This document shows, piece by piece, positions 35,285-45,211 of a DNA stretch of 64,000 nucleotides (positions are counted from its first letter, which is position 1; each line of letters opens with the position of its first letter). The DNA is from Chromatiaceae bacterium (GTDB lineage: Bacteria; Pseudomonadota; Gammaproteobacteria; Chromatiales; Chromatiaceae), in the NCBI GenBank assembly GCA_019356535.1, contig CP037918.1, positions 1,396,315 through 1,460,314 on the forward strand, given 5' to 3'. The notes below the pieces were generated by a model that was not told the DNA's origin, did not search any database, and was given only the letters and a program-made list of their open reading frames with translations. Both the position numbers and the translations under genes were made by a program.

Positions 35285-35656
35285 TCAGCATCTCATGCGT
35301 CGAATGCCTTCCTTCATCAGTCGTACATTGAAATTCAACAAATAGCCCAGACGACATCCACTCAAGCGCAGATAATTGAGCAGCTGGGCCTCATACACTT
35401 TGTTCCATTTTTCCACGGCCTTGATCTCGACGACTACACTGTCCGCCAACAACAGATCGATTCGATACGCCGCATCCATTCGTCTGCCCCGATAGCGAAT
35501 CGGCAAAGCCACTTGCCGCCGCACATCGATACCTCGTTCGGACAGCTCATACGCCAGGCAGACCTCGTAAGTGGATTCCAGCAACCCAGGTCCCAGTTCC
35601 CGGTGAACCCTGATAGCACTGTCGATCAGCACCCGGCCCAGTTCTTCTTCGTCCAT
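35285..35656 (-). CDS. GxxExxY family protein (PD-(D/E)XK nuclease-like)
   Basis: The 123-residue product has the diagnostic GLLESTY motif at about residues 24-30 and a PD-(D/E)XK-type core: RIDLLLAD followed by VVVEIKAV. It closes with the hydrophobic QLLNYLRLSG and GYLLNFNV segments of the family. Members are widespread in bacteria but their biological role is not established; nuclease activity is predicted only. It interrupts leuB-leuD and is bracketed by inverted A-rich repeats, so it looks acquired as a unit. Confidence 0.9.
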   Translation of the reverse strand: MDEEELGRVLIDSAIRVHRELGPGLLESTYEVCLAYELSERGIDVRRQVALPIRYRGRRMDAAYRIDLLLADSVVVEIKAVEKWNKVYEAQLLNYLRLSGCRLGYLLNFNVRLMKEGIRRMRC

Positions 35657-35696
35657 ACCCCTTCCCTGGGTACGTATTTCCTATCCACACAAAACC

Positions 35697-35728
35697 CTTT
35701 GTGGTCTTCGTGTGCTTCGTGGTTCACC
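35697..35728. repeat. Inverted-repeat arm, right end of GxxExxY unit; contains leuD stop
   Basis: Read on the minus strand the arm is TGAACCACGAAG followed by CACACGAAGACCACAAAG. The initial TGA is the leuD stop codon. It is the inverted partner of 35236-35265. Confidence 0.7.
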
Positions 35729-36380
35729 CTTCATTCAACAGGTCCTGGAACAACCACGGCGCTTCTTTCATGCGCCGTTGTTCGTAGGCGCGGATGTCGT
35801 CGACGTGTTGCAGTGTGAGCCCGATATCGTCCAGCCCCTCGAGCAGGCAGTGCTTGCGGAAGGGATCGACTTCGAAGGCGATCTCGCGTCCATGCGCGGT
35901 ATGCAGCCGCTGGTTCTCGAGATCGACGGTGATCTCCAGCGCCTCCTCGCCACCGGCGTCTTCGAACAGTTGGTCCACCGTTTCGGCATCGAGCACCACC
36001 GGCAGGATGCCGTTCTTGAAGCAGTTGTTGTAGAAGATATCAGCGAAGCTGGGGGCGATGATGACGCGGAAACCGTAGTCGGCCAGCGCCCAGGGCGCGT
36101 GCTCGCGCGAGGAGCCGCACCCGAAGTTCTCGCGCGCCAGCAGGATGCTCGCGCCCTGGTAGCGCGGGTCATTGAGCACGAAATCGGGGTTCAGCGGACG
36201 TTTGCTGTTGTCCATCCCCGGCTCGCCGTGATCCAGGTAGCGCCACTCGTCGAACAGGTTGGGCCCGAAGCCGCTGCGCTTGATCGACTTGAGGAACTGC
36301 TTGGGGATGATCGCATCGGTATCGACATTGGCCCGGTCGAGGGGGCAGACGATGCCGGTAAACTTTTCAAACTTCTCCAT
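35724..36380 (-). CDS. leuD: 3-isopropylmalate dehydratase small subunit
   Basis: LeuD pairs with LeuC to isomerise 2- to 3-isopropylmalate. The 218-residue swivel-domain protein has [12 protein letters not shown] at 18-29 and the [11 protein letters not shown] substrate loop. Its stop codon lies in the inserted repeat arm. Spacing to leuC (139 bp) is unusually wide because of another repeat pair. Confidence 0.97.
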   Translation of the reverse strand: MEKFEKFTGIVCPLDRANVDTDAIIPKQFLKSIKRSGFGPNLFDEWRYLDHGEPGMDNSKRPLNPDFVLNDPRYQGASILLARENFGCGSSREHAPWALADYGFRVIIAPSFADIFYNNCFKNGILPVVLDAETVDQLFEDAGGEEALEITVDLENQRLHTAHGREIAFEVDPFRKHCLLEGLDDIGLTLQHVDDIRAYEQRRMKEAPWLFQDLLNEG

Positions 36381-36385
36381 GATTT

Positions 36386-36522
36386 TTCACCACAAAGTAC
36401 ACAAAGGTCACAAAGGAGACACGAAGGGGTTCTTGCGAGAGATCAAGGCTTACGGGACGCCGCGGAAATCCCGTCATACAACACGCCATGACCTTCGTGT
36501 TCCTCGTGCCCTTCGTGGTTCA
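36386..36522. repeat. A-rich inverted-repeat unit C between leuC and leuD (non-coding)
   Basis: A left arm (36386-36427: TTCACCACAAAG, then ACACAAAGGTCACAAAGG and CACGAAGG) faces a right arm (36491-36522: CCTTCGTG, CCTCGTGCC, CTTCGTGGTTCA) across about 63 bp. On the minus strand the right arm starts TGAACCACGAAG, and its TGA is the leuC stop codon. It appears to be a short relative of the gene-carrying unit. Confidence 0.7.
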
Positions 36523-37926
36523 TGTCAATTCCCGAACGTCCACGAAATGTCCCGCGATCGCCGCGGCGGCAGCCATCGCTGGACTGACCAGGTGAGTACG
36601 CCCACCCTGGCCCTGTCGGCCCTCGAAGTTGCGGTTGGAGGTCGAGGCACAGCGCTCGCCCGGCTCCAGCCGGTCGGCGTTCATGGCCAGGCACATGGAG
36701 CAACCCGGCTCGCGCCATTCGAACCCGGCCTCGATGAAGATCCGGTCCAGGCCTTCTTCTTCGGCCTGACGCTTGACCAGCCCCGAACCCGGCACCACCA
36801 GCGCCTGGCGGATGTTGTCGGCCACCTTGCGGCCCTTCACCACCTCGGCGGCAGCGCGCAGATCCTCGATGCGCGAGTTGGTGCAGGAGCCGATGAACAC
36901 CTTGTCCAGGTGAATGTCGGTGATCGGCGTGCCGGCCTCCAGCCCCATGTAGGCGAGCGCACGGCGCATGCCCTCGGCCTTGACCGCATCCGCCTCGTCA
37001 GCGGGATCAGGCACCCGGCCGGTCACCGGCACCACCATTTCGGGTGAGGTACCCCAGGTCACCTGCGGGGCGATGTCAGCGCCGCGAATCACCACTTCCT
37101 TGTCGAACACCGCACCCTCATCGGAGTGCAGCTCGCGCCAGGCAGCGACGGCCATATCCCAGAGTTCGCCCTTCGGCGCATAGGGGCGGCCGCGGACATA
37201 TTCGATGGTCTTGTCGTCCACCGCCACGAAACCTGCGCGCGCACCGGCCTCAATGGCCATGTTGCACACCGTCATGCGGCCTTCCATCGACAGGTCCATG
37301 ATGCCCTGTCCGGCAAACTCGATGGCGTAGCCAGTGCCGCCGGCCGTACCGATCTCGCCGATGATGGCGAGCACGATGTCCTTGGCGGTCACCCCCGGCC
37401 CCACCGAGCCGTCAATGACGATACGCATCGCCTTCGATTTCTTCTGGATCAGGCACTGAGTGGCCAGCACATGCTCCACCTCGGAGGTGCCGATACCATG
37501 TGCCAGTGCACCGAAGGCGCCGTGGGTGGAGGTGTGCGAATCACCACAGACCACGGTCATTCCCGGCAGGGTCGCCCCCTGCTCGGGGCCCACCACGTGC
37601 ACGATGCCCTGGCGCGGGTCGTCCATGCGGAATTCAGTGATGCCGAAGGTCTCGCAATTCTGATCCAGCGTCTCCACCTGGATGCGCGAGATGGGGTCGG
37701 CGATACCCGCGCTACGGTCGGTGGTGGGCACATTGTGGTCGGGCGTGGCCAGGTTGGCGCCGGGCCGCCAGGGCTTGCGCCCAGCCAGGCGCAGCCCTTC
37801 GAAGGCCTGCGGCGAGGTGACTTCGTGCACCAGGTGGCGGTCGATATAGAGCAGGCAGGTGCCATCGGGCTCTTCGCGCACCACGTGCGCTTCCCAGAGC
37901 TTGTCGTAGAGCGTCTTCGCGGTCAT
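36520..37926 (-). CDS. leuC: 3-isopropylmalate dehydratase large subunit
   Basis: LeuC carries the 4Fe-4S cluster of isopropylmalate isomerase. The start [11 protein letters not shown] gives 468 residues with cluster ligands in [11 protein letters not shown] and [10 protein letters not shown] and the [14 protein letters not shown] motif. Its stop codon is supplied by the downstream repeat arm. It is divergent from a LysR gene, as in Pseudomonas. Confidence 0.98.
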   Translation of the reverse strand: MTAKTLYDKLWEAHVVREEPDGTCLLYIDRHLVHEVTSPQAFEGLRLAGRKPWRPGANLATPDHNVPTTDRSAGIADPISRIQVETLDQNCETFGITEFRMDDPRQGIVHVVGPEQGATLPGMTVVCGDSHTSTHGAFGALAHGIGTSEVEHVLATQCLIQKKSKAMRIVIDGSVGPGVTAKDIVLAIIGEIGTAGGTGYAIEFAGQGIMDLSMEGRMTVCNMAIEAGARAGFVAVDDKTIEYVRGRPYAPKGELWDMAVAAWRELHSDEGAVFDKEVVIRGADIAPQVTWGTSPEMVVPVTGRVPDPADEADAVKAEGMRRALAYMGLEAGTPITDIHLDKVFIGSCTNSRIEDLRAAAEVVKGRKVADNIRQALVVPGSGLVKRQAEEEGLDRIFIEAGFEWREPGCSMCLAMNADRLEPGERCASTSNRNFEGRQGQGGRTHLVSPAMAAAAAIAGHFVDVRELT

Positions 37927-37976
37927 CTCCCGATCCATAAGCAGCAAACTGGAACTGTTGCGAGCATAGCGGCTAT

Positions 37977-37997
37977 GATGAATAACGCAAATTCATC
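37977..37997. promoter_or_regulatory. Inverted-repeat operator candidate between leuC and lysR
   Basis: A perfect GATGAAT-N7-ATTCATC palindrome lies midway between the divergent genes, and two further TTCAT half-sites follow at 38001 and 38010 before the regulator start. Size and position fit a LysR-type recognition site; binding is inferred. Confidence 0.5.
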
Positions 37998-38018
37998 TTT
38001 TTCATCTTTTTCATTCTT

Positions 38019-38933
38019 ATGGGGAATATGGAACTGACCCTGTTGCAGGCCTTCAGCGCGGTGGCAGAACACGGTTCCTTCTCGCTGGCGGCCGAGCATA
38101 TTCACCTCACCCAGCCGGCAGTGAGCAAGCGGGTGCGCCAGCTCGAGGACGACCTGGGCGTGCGCCTGTTCGACCGCATCGGGCGGCGAGTGCGTCTCAC
38201 CGAGGCCGGGCGCGCCTTGTTGCCCCGCGCGCGCCGCCTGCTCAACGACGCGGCCGAGATCCGCCGCCTGCTCGCCGACCTCTCGGGCGAAGTGCGCGGT
38301 CGTCTGGTGATGGGCACCAGCCATCACATCGGCCTGCACCGCCTGCCCACCCCCCTCAAGAGCTTCACTCGCGCCCACCCCGAGGTGGAACTGGACATCC
38401 GCTTCATGGACTCCGAGGCGGCCTGTCACGCGGTGGAGATCGGTGATCTGGAGCTGGCCATCGTCACCCTGCCACCCGAGCCCCTGCCCCGCCTGCAGAG
38501 CCAGCTCATCTGGGACGACCCGCTGGTGTTCATGGTCAGCCGCGAACACCCCCTGGCCGGGCGGCAACAGGTCTCGCTCGAAGAGCTGCTGGCACACCCC
38601 GCCGTGCTGCCGGGCAGCAATACCTATACGCGGGAGATACTGGAACGCGCGGTACACGCCGCGGGACTGCGCCTGCGCACCGGCATGGAGACCAATTACC
38701 TGGAGACCCTGCGCATGCTCACCGAGGCCAACCTGGGCTGGAGCCTGCTGCCGGCGACCCAGCTCACCCCGCAACTGGCTGCACTCAACGTTGTCGGCAT
38801 GCGCCTGTCACGCCGCCTGGGTGCGGTCACTCACGAAGGACGCAGCCTGAGCAATGCTGCCCGGGCCATGATCGCTGCCTGTGTCGAAACCGGCACCCGG
38901 CCGGGGGATGAATACACAGAGCACGGAGGTTAG
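38019..38933 (+). CDS. LysR-family regulator divergent from leuC
   Basis: The 304-residue protein has an N-terminal HTH (GSFSLAAEHIHLTQPAVSKR, about residues 19-38) and a ligand-binding C-terminal domain. Its placement opposite leuC suggests control of leuCDB, in line with the same arrangement in pseudomonads. A second ATG at 38028 is an alternative start; neither has a well-spaced Shine-Dalgarno sequence. Confidence 0.9.
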   Translation: MGNMELTLLQAFSAVAEHGSFSLAAEHIHLTQPAVSKRVRQLEDDLGVRLFDRIGRRVRLTEAGRALLPRARRLLNDAAEIRRLLADLSGEVRGRLVMGTSHHIGLHRLPTPLKSFTRAHPEVELDIRFMDSEAACHAVEIGDLELAIVTLPPEPLPRLQSQLIWDDPLVFMVSREHPLAGRQQVSLEELLAHPAVLPGSNTYTREILERAVHAAGLRLRTGMETNYLETLRMLTEANLGWSLLPATQLTPQLAALNVVGMRLSRRLGAVTHEGRSLSNAARAMIAACVETGTRPGDEYTEHGG

Positions 38934-38958
38934 CGAACCTCATGAAAAAGCGCCTTAT

Positions 38959-39058
38959 CCCCCTCCCTCACTCACGTGTAGAGAAGACCGGGAAGGGGGG
39001 CAAAACGTCAAAGCAGGCCTTTTCCCTTTCCTGGCCTCCCCCCGCAAGCGGGGGAGGT
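38959..39058. repeat. G-rich palindromic repeat (copy 3)
   Basis: The right half contains CCTCCCCCCGCAAGCGGGGG (39035 on), a near-perfect hairpin of the same type as 19883-19904; the left half (CCCCCTCCCTCAC to CCGGGAAGGGGGG) is a diverged opposed copy. It lies between the convergent LysR and chemoreceptor genes. Confidence 0.65.
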
Positions 39059-39089
39059 CAGGAGCATCCTTACGGAACTGCCGTTCGGA

Positions 39090-40703
39090 TCAACCGATGC
39101 GAAAGCGCCCGACCAATCCATCGAGGTGGCTCACGCGCTCACCCATCTGCGACACCACCCCGGTGGCCTCGTCCATGCTGGCGGCGGTGGCATCAGCACG
39201 CTCACGTATCCCAGCCACGTTCTCGGCGATGTGACGGGCAACCGCACTCTGTTGATCGGCCGCGCTCGCGATGTGGTTGCTCATATCCGAGACGTGCTCG
39301 ATCAGGTGCACGATGCTGTCGAAAGAGGCTTCTGCACCGGTCGCTTCCTGCATGGTGGTCCCGGCCAGTTCGGCGCTGGCGAGCATGGAATCGACCGCCT
39401 GGTTCACCCCGCCTACCAGTTTTTCGATCATCTGCTGGATCTCTTCGGTCGAGCTCTGGGTGCGGCTCGCCAAGGTACGCACCTCGTCGGCCACCACGGC
39501 GAAGCCGCGGCCCTGCTCGCCGGCACGTGCCGCCTCGATGGCCGCGTTCAGTGCCAGCAGGTTGGTCTGTTCGGCAATGCCGCGGATCACATCGAGGATA
39601 CCGGCGATCCCCTCACTCTGACGTTCCAGCAGGCGGATCACCTCGCTGGTACCCTCGATCTGGCGCACCAGTTCGCCCAGGCGACCGATAGCGCCGGCCA
39701 GGCTCTCACGTCCTTCCCGGGTCTCGTCCTGTGCCTTCTGTCCGGCATCGGCCACCTCGGCGATACGCCCGGCGATCTCCGAGGCCGCAGCGGCCATCTG
39801 CTCTACGGTGTCGACTAGCTGGTCCGTCGCCAGCCGCTGCTCCGCCGCATTCCGCCCGGCGGTGGCGACCGAGGAATCCAGCCGTCCCGTGCCTTCCACC
39901 AGCATCCGGCTGCTACCCCCGATATCGCGGACGATCTCTGCCAGGCGTTGACGCATTTCTTCCAGCGACTGCGCAAGCCGCCCGATCTCGTCGTCACCCT
40001 CCGCTGCCAGGGATACGGAGAGATCCCCGCTGCCGATACCCTCGACCGCCGGCAGGAGCGCATCGAGCCGTTGCAATCGCCGGCTGATCAGCCAGTAGAG
40101 CACGCCAATGAATCCCAGCACCACCAGGCTTACCACCAACAGCACGGCCCCGGTGCTGTGCGCCAGGGTCTTCTGGTAGGCCGCCCTGTCGGTCGCACGC
40201 GCCTGGATCTTCTCGAGCAGCCTATCGACCTCCTGGCTCAGTTTCTCGGCCGTGGCGTCGAAGGCACCCATCATGCGGTTGCCCACCGACGGGCCACCCT
40301 CGATATAGGCCCTGGCCATCTGCTGCCCGGCCGCATAGTAGGCCTCGAAAGACTGCACGATATCACTCTGCTCCACACCCAGTTCAGGGGCGAGCTGCTG
40401 GATCTTCTGCAGCGCTTGCCGAAAACGCTCGGCATGGACGCGGGCCTGGTCGAAACCGTCGTCCAGGCCATTCTGGCCACGGGTGGCGCTGATGTCGGTG
40501 AGCCATTGCTGCACCTGCACCACAGCCAGTTTCATCTCGTGTGCGGTATTCACCAACGGCAGACTGCGCTCGGCGACCCGATCCGCTTCTTGTACCAGTG
40601 CCTGGTTGTTGTAGAACACGATGCCGTTCCCTATCAGCAGCAATGCGCCGAGCACGATGGTCAGCATCAGAAACCGTCCCCGAATGCCTCGAGATCTGTT
40701 CAT
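39090..40703 (-). CDS. Methyl-accepting chemotaxis protein
   Basis: The 537-residue transmembrane receptor has a first membrane helix (about 11-32), a four-helix-bundle periplasmic region (about 33-188), a second helix (about 190-210), a HAMP domain and a cytoplasmic signalling domain with the hairpin tip [19 protein letters not shown] and [12 protein letters not shown]. The ligand is unknown. It follows an RND efflux gene by 71 bp on the same strand. Confidence 0.95.
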   Translation of the reverse strand: MNRSRGIRGRFLMLTIVLGALLLIGNGIVFYNNQALVQEADRVAERSLPLVNTAHEMKLAVVQVQQWLTDISATRGQNGLDDGFDQARVHAERFRQALQKIQQLAPELGVEQSDIVQSFEAYYAAGQQMARAYIEGGPSVGNRMMGAFDATAEKLSQEVDRLLEKIQARATDRAAYQKTLAHSTGAVLLVVSLVVLGFIGVLYWLISRRLQRLDALLPAVEGIGSGDLSVSLAAEGDDEIGRLAQSLEEMRQRLAEIVRDIGGSSRMLVEGTGRLDSSVATAGRNAAEQRLATDQLVDTVEQMAAAASEIAGRIAEVADAGQKAQDETREGRESLAGAIGRLGELVRQIEGTSEVIRLLERQSEGIAGILDVIRGIAEQTNLLALNAAIEAARAGEQGRGFAVVADEVRTLASRTQSSTEEIQQMIEKLVGGVNQAVDSMLASAELAGTTMQEATGAEASFDSIVHLIEHVSDMSNHIASAADQQSAVARHIAENVAGIRERADATAASMDEATGVVSQMGERVSHLDGLVGRFRIG

Positions 40704-40774
40704 GGGAAATTCTCTGTCGGTTGAATCTTGTGGCCCTATTTTCGACCGCCCCCGGGAATCCTTGAGCGCTCTCT

Positions 40775-43700
40775 TCAGGTGCCCATCGCCGCGCCGGCCG
40801 CCTGATCTCCCGCGCGCCGACGCTGCAACAGGCCCTCCATGGCCGAGAGCAGTGAAGGCACCAGGAACAACACCAAGAAGGTGGTAAACATCAGGCCAAA
40901 GGAGATGGATACCGCCATGGGGATGAGGAACTGGGCCTGCAAGGAGGTCTCGAACAGCAACGGCAGCAAGCCGGCGATGGTGGTCAGCGAGGTGAGCAGC
41001 ACCGCGCGCAGGCGCTGGCAGGCGGCCTCGACCAGCGCCTCGCGCACCGCCATGCCCTGCTCTCGCAACTGCTTGTAGAACACCACCAAGATGATCGAGT
41101 CATTGACCGCGATCCCCGACAATGCGAACAGGCCGAACATCGACAGGATGGTCGGGGTGATACCCATGACGAAATGCCCCAGCAGGGCGCCGACCATGCC
41201 GAAGGGGATGATGGCCATCACCACCAGCGGCCAACCGTAGGAGCCGAACACCCAGGCCAGCACGATGTAGATCATGGCCAGGGCAAACAGCGCGCCGCGT
41301 TTCATGTCGCCCATGGTTTCGGCCTGATCCTCGGCGCGCCCGGTGAACTCCCACTGGATGTCGTGCCGACGTTCCAGTTCCGGCAACACCGTCTCGGCCA
41401 AGCGCGCACGTACCGCGTTGTTGCTGGCCACCCGCTTGTCCACGTCGGCATAGACTTTGACGGCGAGCCGCCCGTCCTCATGGCGCAGGGCCTTGTAGCC
41501 GCGCCGCTCGCTCAGTTCAACCACCGTGTCCAGCGGCACGCTGCCACCACCAGGCAGGAACACCCGGAAGTCGTCGAGCGCGGCCAGGCGATGACGCTCC
41601 GCGTCCGGTAGCATCACCCGCACCTCGATCTCTTCGTCGCCCTCATTGAAAATCTGTGCCAGCTGACCATCGAAGGCGGCACGCAACTGCCGCGCCACCT
41701 CGTCCACGGTCAGACCCAGAGCTTCGCCGTGGGGGCGCAGGCGGAACACCAGCTGCTGCTGCCCATAGGGCATGTCGTCTTCCACGCTGCCAACGCCCGG
41801 CACCGCGGCCAGGGCCTGCGCCAGATCCAGCGCCGCCTGCTTGAGGCGCTCGGGGTCGGCACCGCCGAGGCGGATCTCGATGTCGCGCCCCGGGTGCCCG
41901 CCCATGCGCACCGTGGTGGTCAGGTACTCGAGTCCGGGCGGCAGCTCCAGGCGCGCGCGCCACTCGGCGATGAACTGCTCGTTGCTCACCGCGCGGCTGT
42001 CGGTCGGTGTGAGCTCCACCACGATGGAGGCGAACTGGTCGCCGCGCTGGGTCTGCCGGGCATTGGAGAAATACCCCAGCCCGTAGCTCACGCGCGCCAC
42101 CCGGACCAGGTCACCGCCGAAATGCGCATTGGTGGCGTACAGGGCCTGCTCGACCTGGTCGATGAAACGGTGCACCCGTGCCGGCGGCGTGCCCGCCACG
42201 AAGGAGGCCGAGGCCACCACTACGTTCCCCGGCACATTGGGAAAGAAGCTGAACCCCATGCGCCCGCCGGCCATCAGCCCGACCAGCAGCACGATGCTCG
42301 AGAAGGCCAATGCCAGGGAACCTGCCCGATGGTGTACCGCCCAGGTCACGGCACGCCGGAAAGGGCCGTCGCGAAAACGCGCAAAGGCCGCATCCCAGCG
42401 CTGGCGAAAGCGACTCGGCGACGCATGGTGCATGCGGTGAAAGCTGTGGCGCAGGTGCCCGGGCAGGACCAGGAAGCTCTCGATCAGCGAGGCGATGATG
42501 ACGCACACGATGACGAAGGGGATATCGCCCAGGATCTTGCCGATGAAACCGGAGACCACGAACAGGGGAATGAAGGCGGCGATGGTGGTCAGCGAGGAGG
42601 ACATCACCGGGGCCAGCATGCGCCGCGCCCCGCCCTCGGCGGCCTCCAGCGGGTTCTCACCGGTTTGGTAATGCGCCAGCGCGTCCTCACCGACCACGAT
42701 GGCATCGTCCACGATGATGCCCAGTGCCATGATCAGCGCGAACAGCGAGATCATGTTGATGCTGCCACCGGCGACGTACATGATCGCCAGCGTGGCCATG
42801 AACGATATCGGAATGCCCAGAGCCACCCACCAGGCCACCCGACCATTGAGGAACAGGAACAGGATGACCACCACCAGTACCAGCCCCCCCAGGCCGTTGC
42901 GCAGCAGCAGGTCGATACGATCGCGGATGAGTTGCCAGCTCTCGTCGTAGACGGTCAGCTCCACGTTGGGCGGTAGGCGGTCTCGCGCCTCGGCCAGCCA
43001 TTCCTGCAACACCTGCGCGGAGACCAGCGAATCGGCGTTCGGCGAGCGCTGCAGGGCCAGCTCTACCGCCGGCCCGCCTTGGTAGCTGACCAGCACTTGG
43101 GCCGGACGGGCGCGCCGTTCGACGTGCGCCACATCCCCCAGGCGCACCAGGCGGCCGTCCTCGGCGGCCACCAGCGGCAAGGCCTCGAAGGCCGCCTCGC
43201 TGCGTGCCTGCGCCGTGGCGCGCAGCTCGCGGCCCACATCGTCACGTCCCACGGTGCCGGCCGGAGCGTCGCGCGAAAAGGCCGCCACCCGGCGTGCAAT
43301 ATCGCCCAGCGACAGCCCCAGTGCCTGCTGTGCCCGCTCCGGCACCTCGATGGCCATCTCCTCATCGGGCAGACCAAGCACGTCGATACGCGCAATGCCG
43401 CGCTCGAGCAGCTCACGCTCCATGCGCCGCACCAGGTGCCGCAGCTCGTCGGCGTCTGCCGGCCCATGCACCAGCAGACGCGCCACCGGCTCGTAGCGCA
43501 CCACGTGCTGCACCCGGGGGTCCTCGGCATCCGCCGGCAGGTTGCGCACCTGCTTGACCGCCTGGTCCACGCGGCTGGTGGCCTCGCCCATGTCGGTGCC
43601 CTCGGGAAACTCCAGGCTAATGAGGCTGACGCCACGCGCCGAGGTGGAGCGCATGCGGTCCAGGCCGTCCACGTCGCGCAGGGTCTGCTCCAGCGGCAGG

Positions 43701-43909
43701 GTCAGGGAACGCTCCACATCCTCGGCGCTGGCCCCGCTCCACACGGTGCGCACGGTAACGACCTCGACCTCGAAGTTGGGAAAGAACTGGGCGTTCAGAT
43801 TGCCCAGGCCCCAGATCCCGGCGAGCAGCATCACCACCATCAGCAGGTTGGCCGCCACCGGGTGCCGGGCGAAGATGCCGATGATGTCCTCGCGGTGCTG
43901 GAAGCTCAC
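40775..43909 (-). CDS. RND-family efflux transporter permease
   Basis: The 1044-residue inner-membrane pump has the RND pattern of 12 membrane helices with two large periplasmic loops, and the proton-relay pair in [15 protein letters not shown]-terminal [15 protein letters not shown] and [12 protein letters not shown] resemble the AcrB/MexB-like HAE family rather than metal pumps. It overlaps the adaptor gene by 4 bp; no outer-membrane factor is encoded next to it. Confidence 0.95.
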   Translation of the reverse strand: MSFQHREDIIGIFARHPVAANLLMVVMLLAGIWGLGNLNAQFFPNFEVEVVTVRTVWSGASAEDVERSLTLPLEQTLRDVDGLDRMRSTSARGVSLISLEFPEGTDMGEATSRVDQAVKQVRNLPADAEDPRVQHVVRYEPVARLLVHGPADADELRHLVRRMERELLERGIARIDVLGLPDEEMAIEVPERAQQALGLSLGDIARRVAAFSRDAPAGTVGRDDVGRELRATAQARSEAAFEALPLVAAEDGRLVRLGDVAHVERRARPAQVLVSYQGGPAVELALQRSPNADSLVSAQVLQEWLAEARDRLPPNVELTVYDESWQLIRDRIDLLLRNGLGGLVLVVVILFLFLNGRVAWWVALGIPISFMATLAIMYVAGGSINMISLFALIMALGIIVDDAIVVGEDALAHYQTGENPLEAAEGGARRMLAPVMSSSLTTIAAFIPLFVVSGFIGKILGDIPFVIVCVIIASLIESFLVLPGHLRHSFHRMHHASPSRFRQRWDAAFARFRDGPFRRAVTWAVHHRAGSLALAFSSIVLLVGLMAGGRMGFSFFPNVPGNVVVASASFVAGTPPARVHRFIDQVEQALYATNAHFGGDLVRVARVSYGLGYFSNARQTQRGDQFASIVVELTPTDSRAVSNEQFIAEWRARLELPPGLEYLTTTVRMGGHPGRDIEIRLGGADPERLKQAALDLAQALAAVPGVGSVEDDMPYGQQQLVFRLRPHGEALGLTVDEVARQLRAAFDGQLAQIFNEGDEEIEVRVMLPDAERHRLAALDDFRVFLPGGGSVPLDTVVELSERRGYKALRHEDGRLAVKVYADVDKRVASNNAVRARLAETVLPELERRHDIQWEFTGRAEDQAETMGDMKRGALFALAMIYIVLAWVFGSYGWPLVVMAIIPFGMVGALLGHFVMGITPTILSMFGLFALSGIAVNDSIILVVFYKQLREQGMAVREALVEAACQRLRAVLLTSLTTIAGLLPLLFETSLQAQFLIPMAVSISFGLMFTTFLVLFLVPSLLSAMEGLLQRRRAGDQAAGAAMGT

Positions 43910-45171
43910 GCGCCCGCCCCCTCCGCCACACGCACCAGCAGCCCGTCGACCGCGTTGGGCAGATGGGTCACCACGATACGCACGCCGGGCCGCAGTGCCG
44001 GCGAACGCACCAGCAGGCGCGTGCTGCCGTCATCGCCCCGCACCTCGCCCAGGCGTTCGACCCGCACCGGTCGCAGGCGCGACTCCCGGTCCACGATGTA
44101 CACCTTGTCGACGCCATAGACCGCTTCGTGCGGCAAGGCGATCACATTGGGTTCAGCGGGCAGGGTCATGTCCAGGCGCAGGAAGCGGCCCTGGCGCAAC
44201 ACCCCGATGTCTCCCTGGACATCGAACAGGCCGCTCACCCCGCCGCTGCCCGCGGCCACCTCGCCGCTCAGGCCACGCAAGCGCCCGTTCAATCCGAGCC
44301 CGTCGAGCTCACCACGTACCTCGGGCGGTGTGCCCGCCGCCAAGGCCACGCGCACCCGGGGCAGATAACGCTCGGGGATCAGCGCGCGCACCACCATGGC
44401 TCCGGTGTCATAGACGGTGAGCAGAGGATCGCCGATGCGGGTGCGGCGCCCCGGCGCGGTGGACAGGCGCGCCACGCGGCCGTCGAAAGGGGCGCGCACG
44501 GTGCAACGTTCGAGCTCGAGGCGGGCCTGATCGCGCGCGGCCTCGGCACGCGCCAGCGCGGCCTCGAGCTGTGCCTGCCGCGCCGGGTGTTCGGCAATCG
44601 CCTGCTCACGCTGCGCGATCGCCACGGCCTGCCGCTCCACCGCCTGGCGTGCAGTGTCCAGGGCCGACTGCGCACCCACCTGCTTGCGCAACAGGTCGCG
44701 CAGGCGATTCACCTCGGCCTGTTGCAGTTGCAGCAGGCGGCGCTCGCGCTCGAGCACCTTGCGATCAGCCGCATGGCGGTGCTGCTCGGCCTCGAGCCGT
44801 GCACGGGCATCGCGCACCTCGGCCTCGCGCTGTTGCAGACGCAGGCGACTGTCGCGCTCATCCAGGCGCACCAGCACCTGATTCCGGCGCACCATTTCGC
44901 CCTCGGTCACGGCCACCTCAAGCACCTCGGCGGCCACCGGCGCGCTGAGCTGGCTGGACCACAGCGATTCGAGTCGGCCGTACAGGGTCAGGTGCGGTGC
45001 CAGGGTCTGTGGTTCGGCAGCGACCACCGCCACCCGCCAGGCGCGCTCCTTGATGGCCAGCGGCTCGGTCTGCGGTCGGGTGGCGATCAGCCCGGCGGCC
45101 ACCAGTCCCATCAGGCCAAGCACCAGCCAGGGCCAGCGCGCGCCGCGCCGCTTGTCTTGAGTGACTGCCAT
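43906..45171 (-). CDS. RND efflux periplasmic adaptor (HlyD/MFP family)
   Basis: The start MAVTQDKRRGARWPW gives 421 residues with an N-terminal membrane anchor (about 13-31), a lipoyl half-motif, a long coiled-coil hairpin rich in Arg/Glu/Gln (about 100-190), a second lipoyl half and beta-barrel domain. It bridges the pump to an outer-membrane channel. The ATG lies 40 bp after the MFS stop. Confidence 0.92.
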   Translation of the reverse strand: MAVTQDKRRGARWPWLVLGLMGLVAAGLIATRPQTEPLAIKERAWRVAVVAAEPQTLAPHLTLYGRLESLWSSQLSAPVAAEVLEVAVTEGEMVRRNQVLVRLDERDSRLRLQQREAEVRDARARLEAEQHRHAADRKVLERERRLLQLQQAEVNRLRDLLRKQVGAQSALDTARQAVERQAVAIAQREQAIAEHPARQAQLEAALARAEAARDQARLELERCTVRAPFDGRVARLSTAPGRRTRIGDPLLTVYDTGAMVVRALIPERYLPRVRVALAAGTPPEVRGELDGLGLNGRLRGLSGEVAAGSGGVSGLFDVQGDIGVLRQGRFLRLDMTLPAEPNVIALPHEAVYGVDKVYIVDRESRLRPVRVERLGEVRGDDGSTRLLVRSPALRPGVRIVVTHLPNAVDGLLVRVAEGAGA

Positions 45172-45211
45172 GATAGATCCAACAATTCGACGGAAAGTCC
45201 GATGATACGGC

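Noticed and set aside
36386..36522. CRISPR-like periodicity in the A-rich repeats
   Set aside because: The period is about nine bases with no spacers, and copies are arranged as opposed arms; no cas genes are present.
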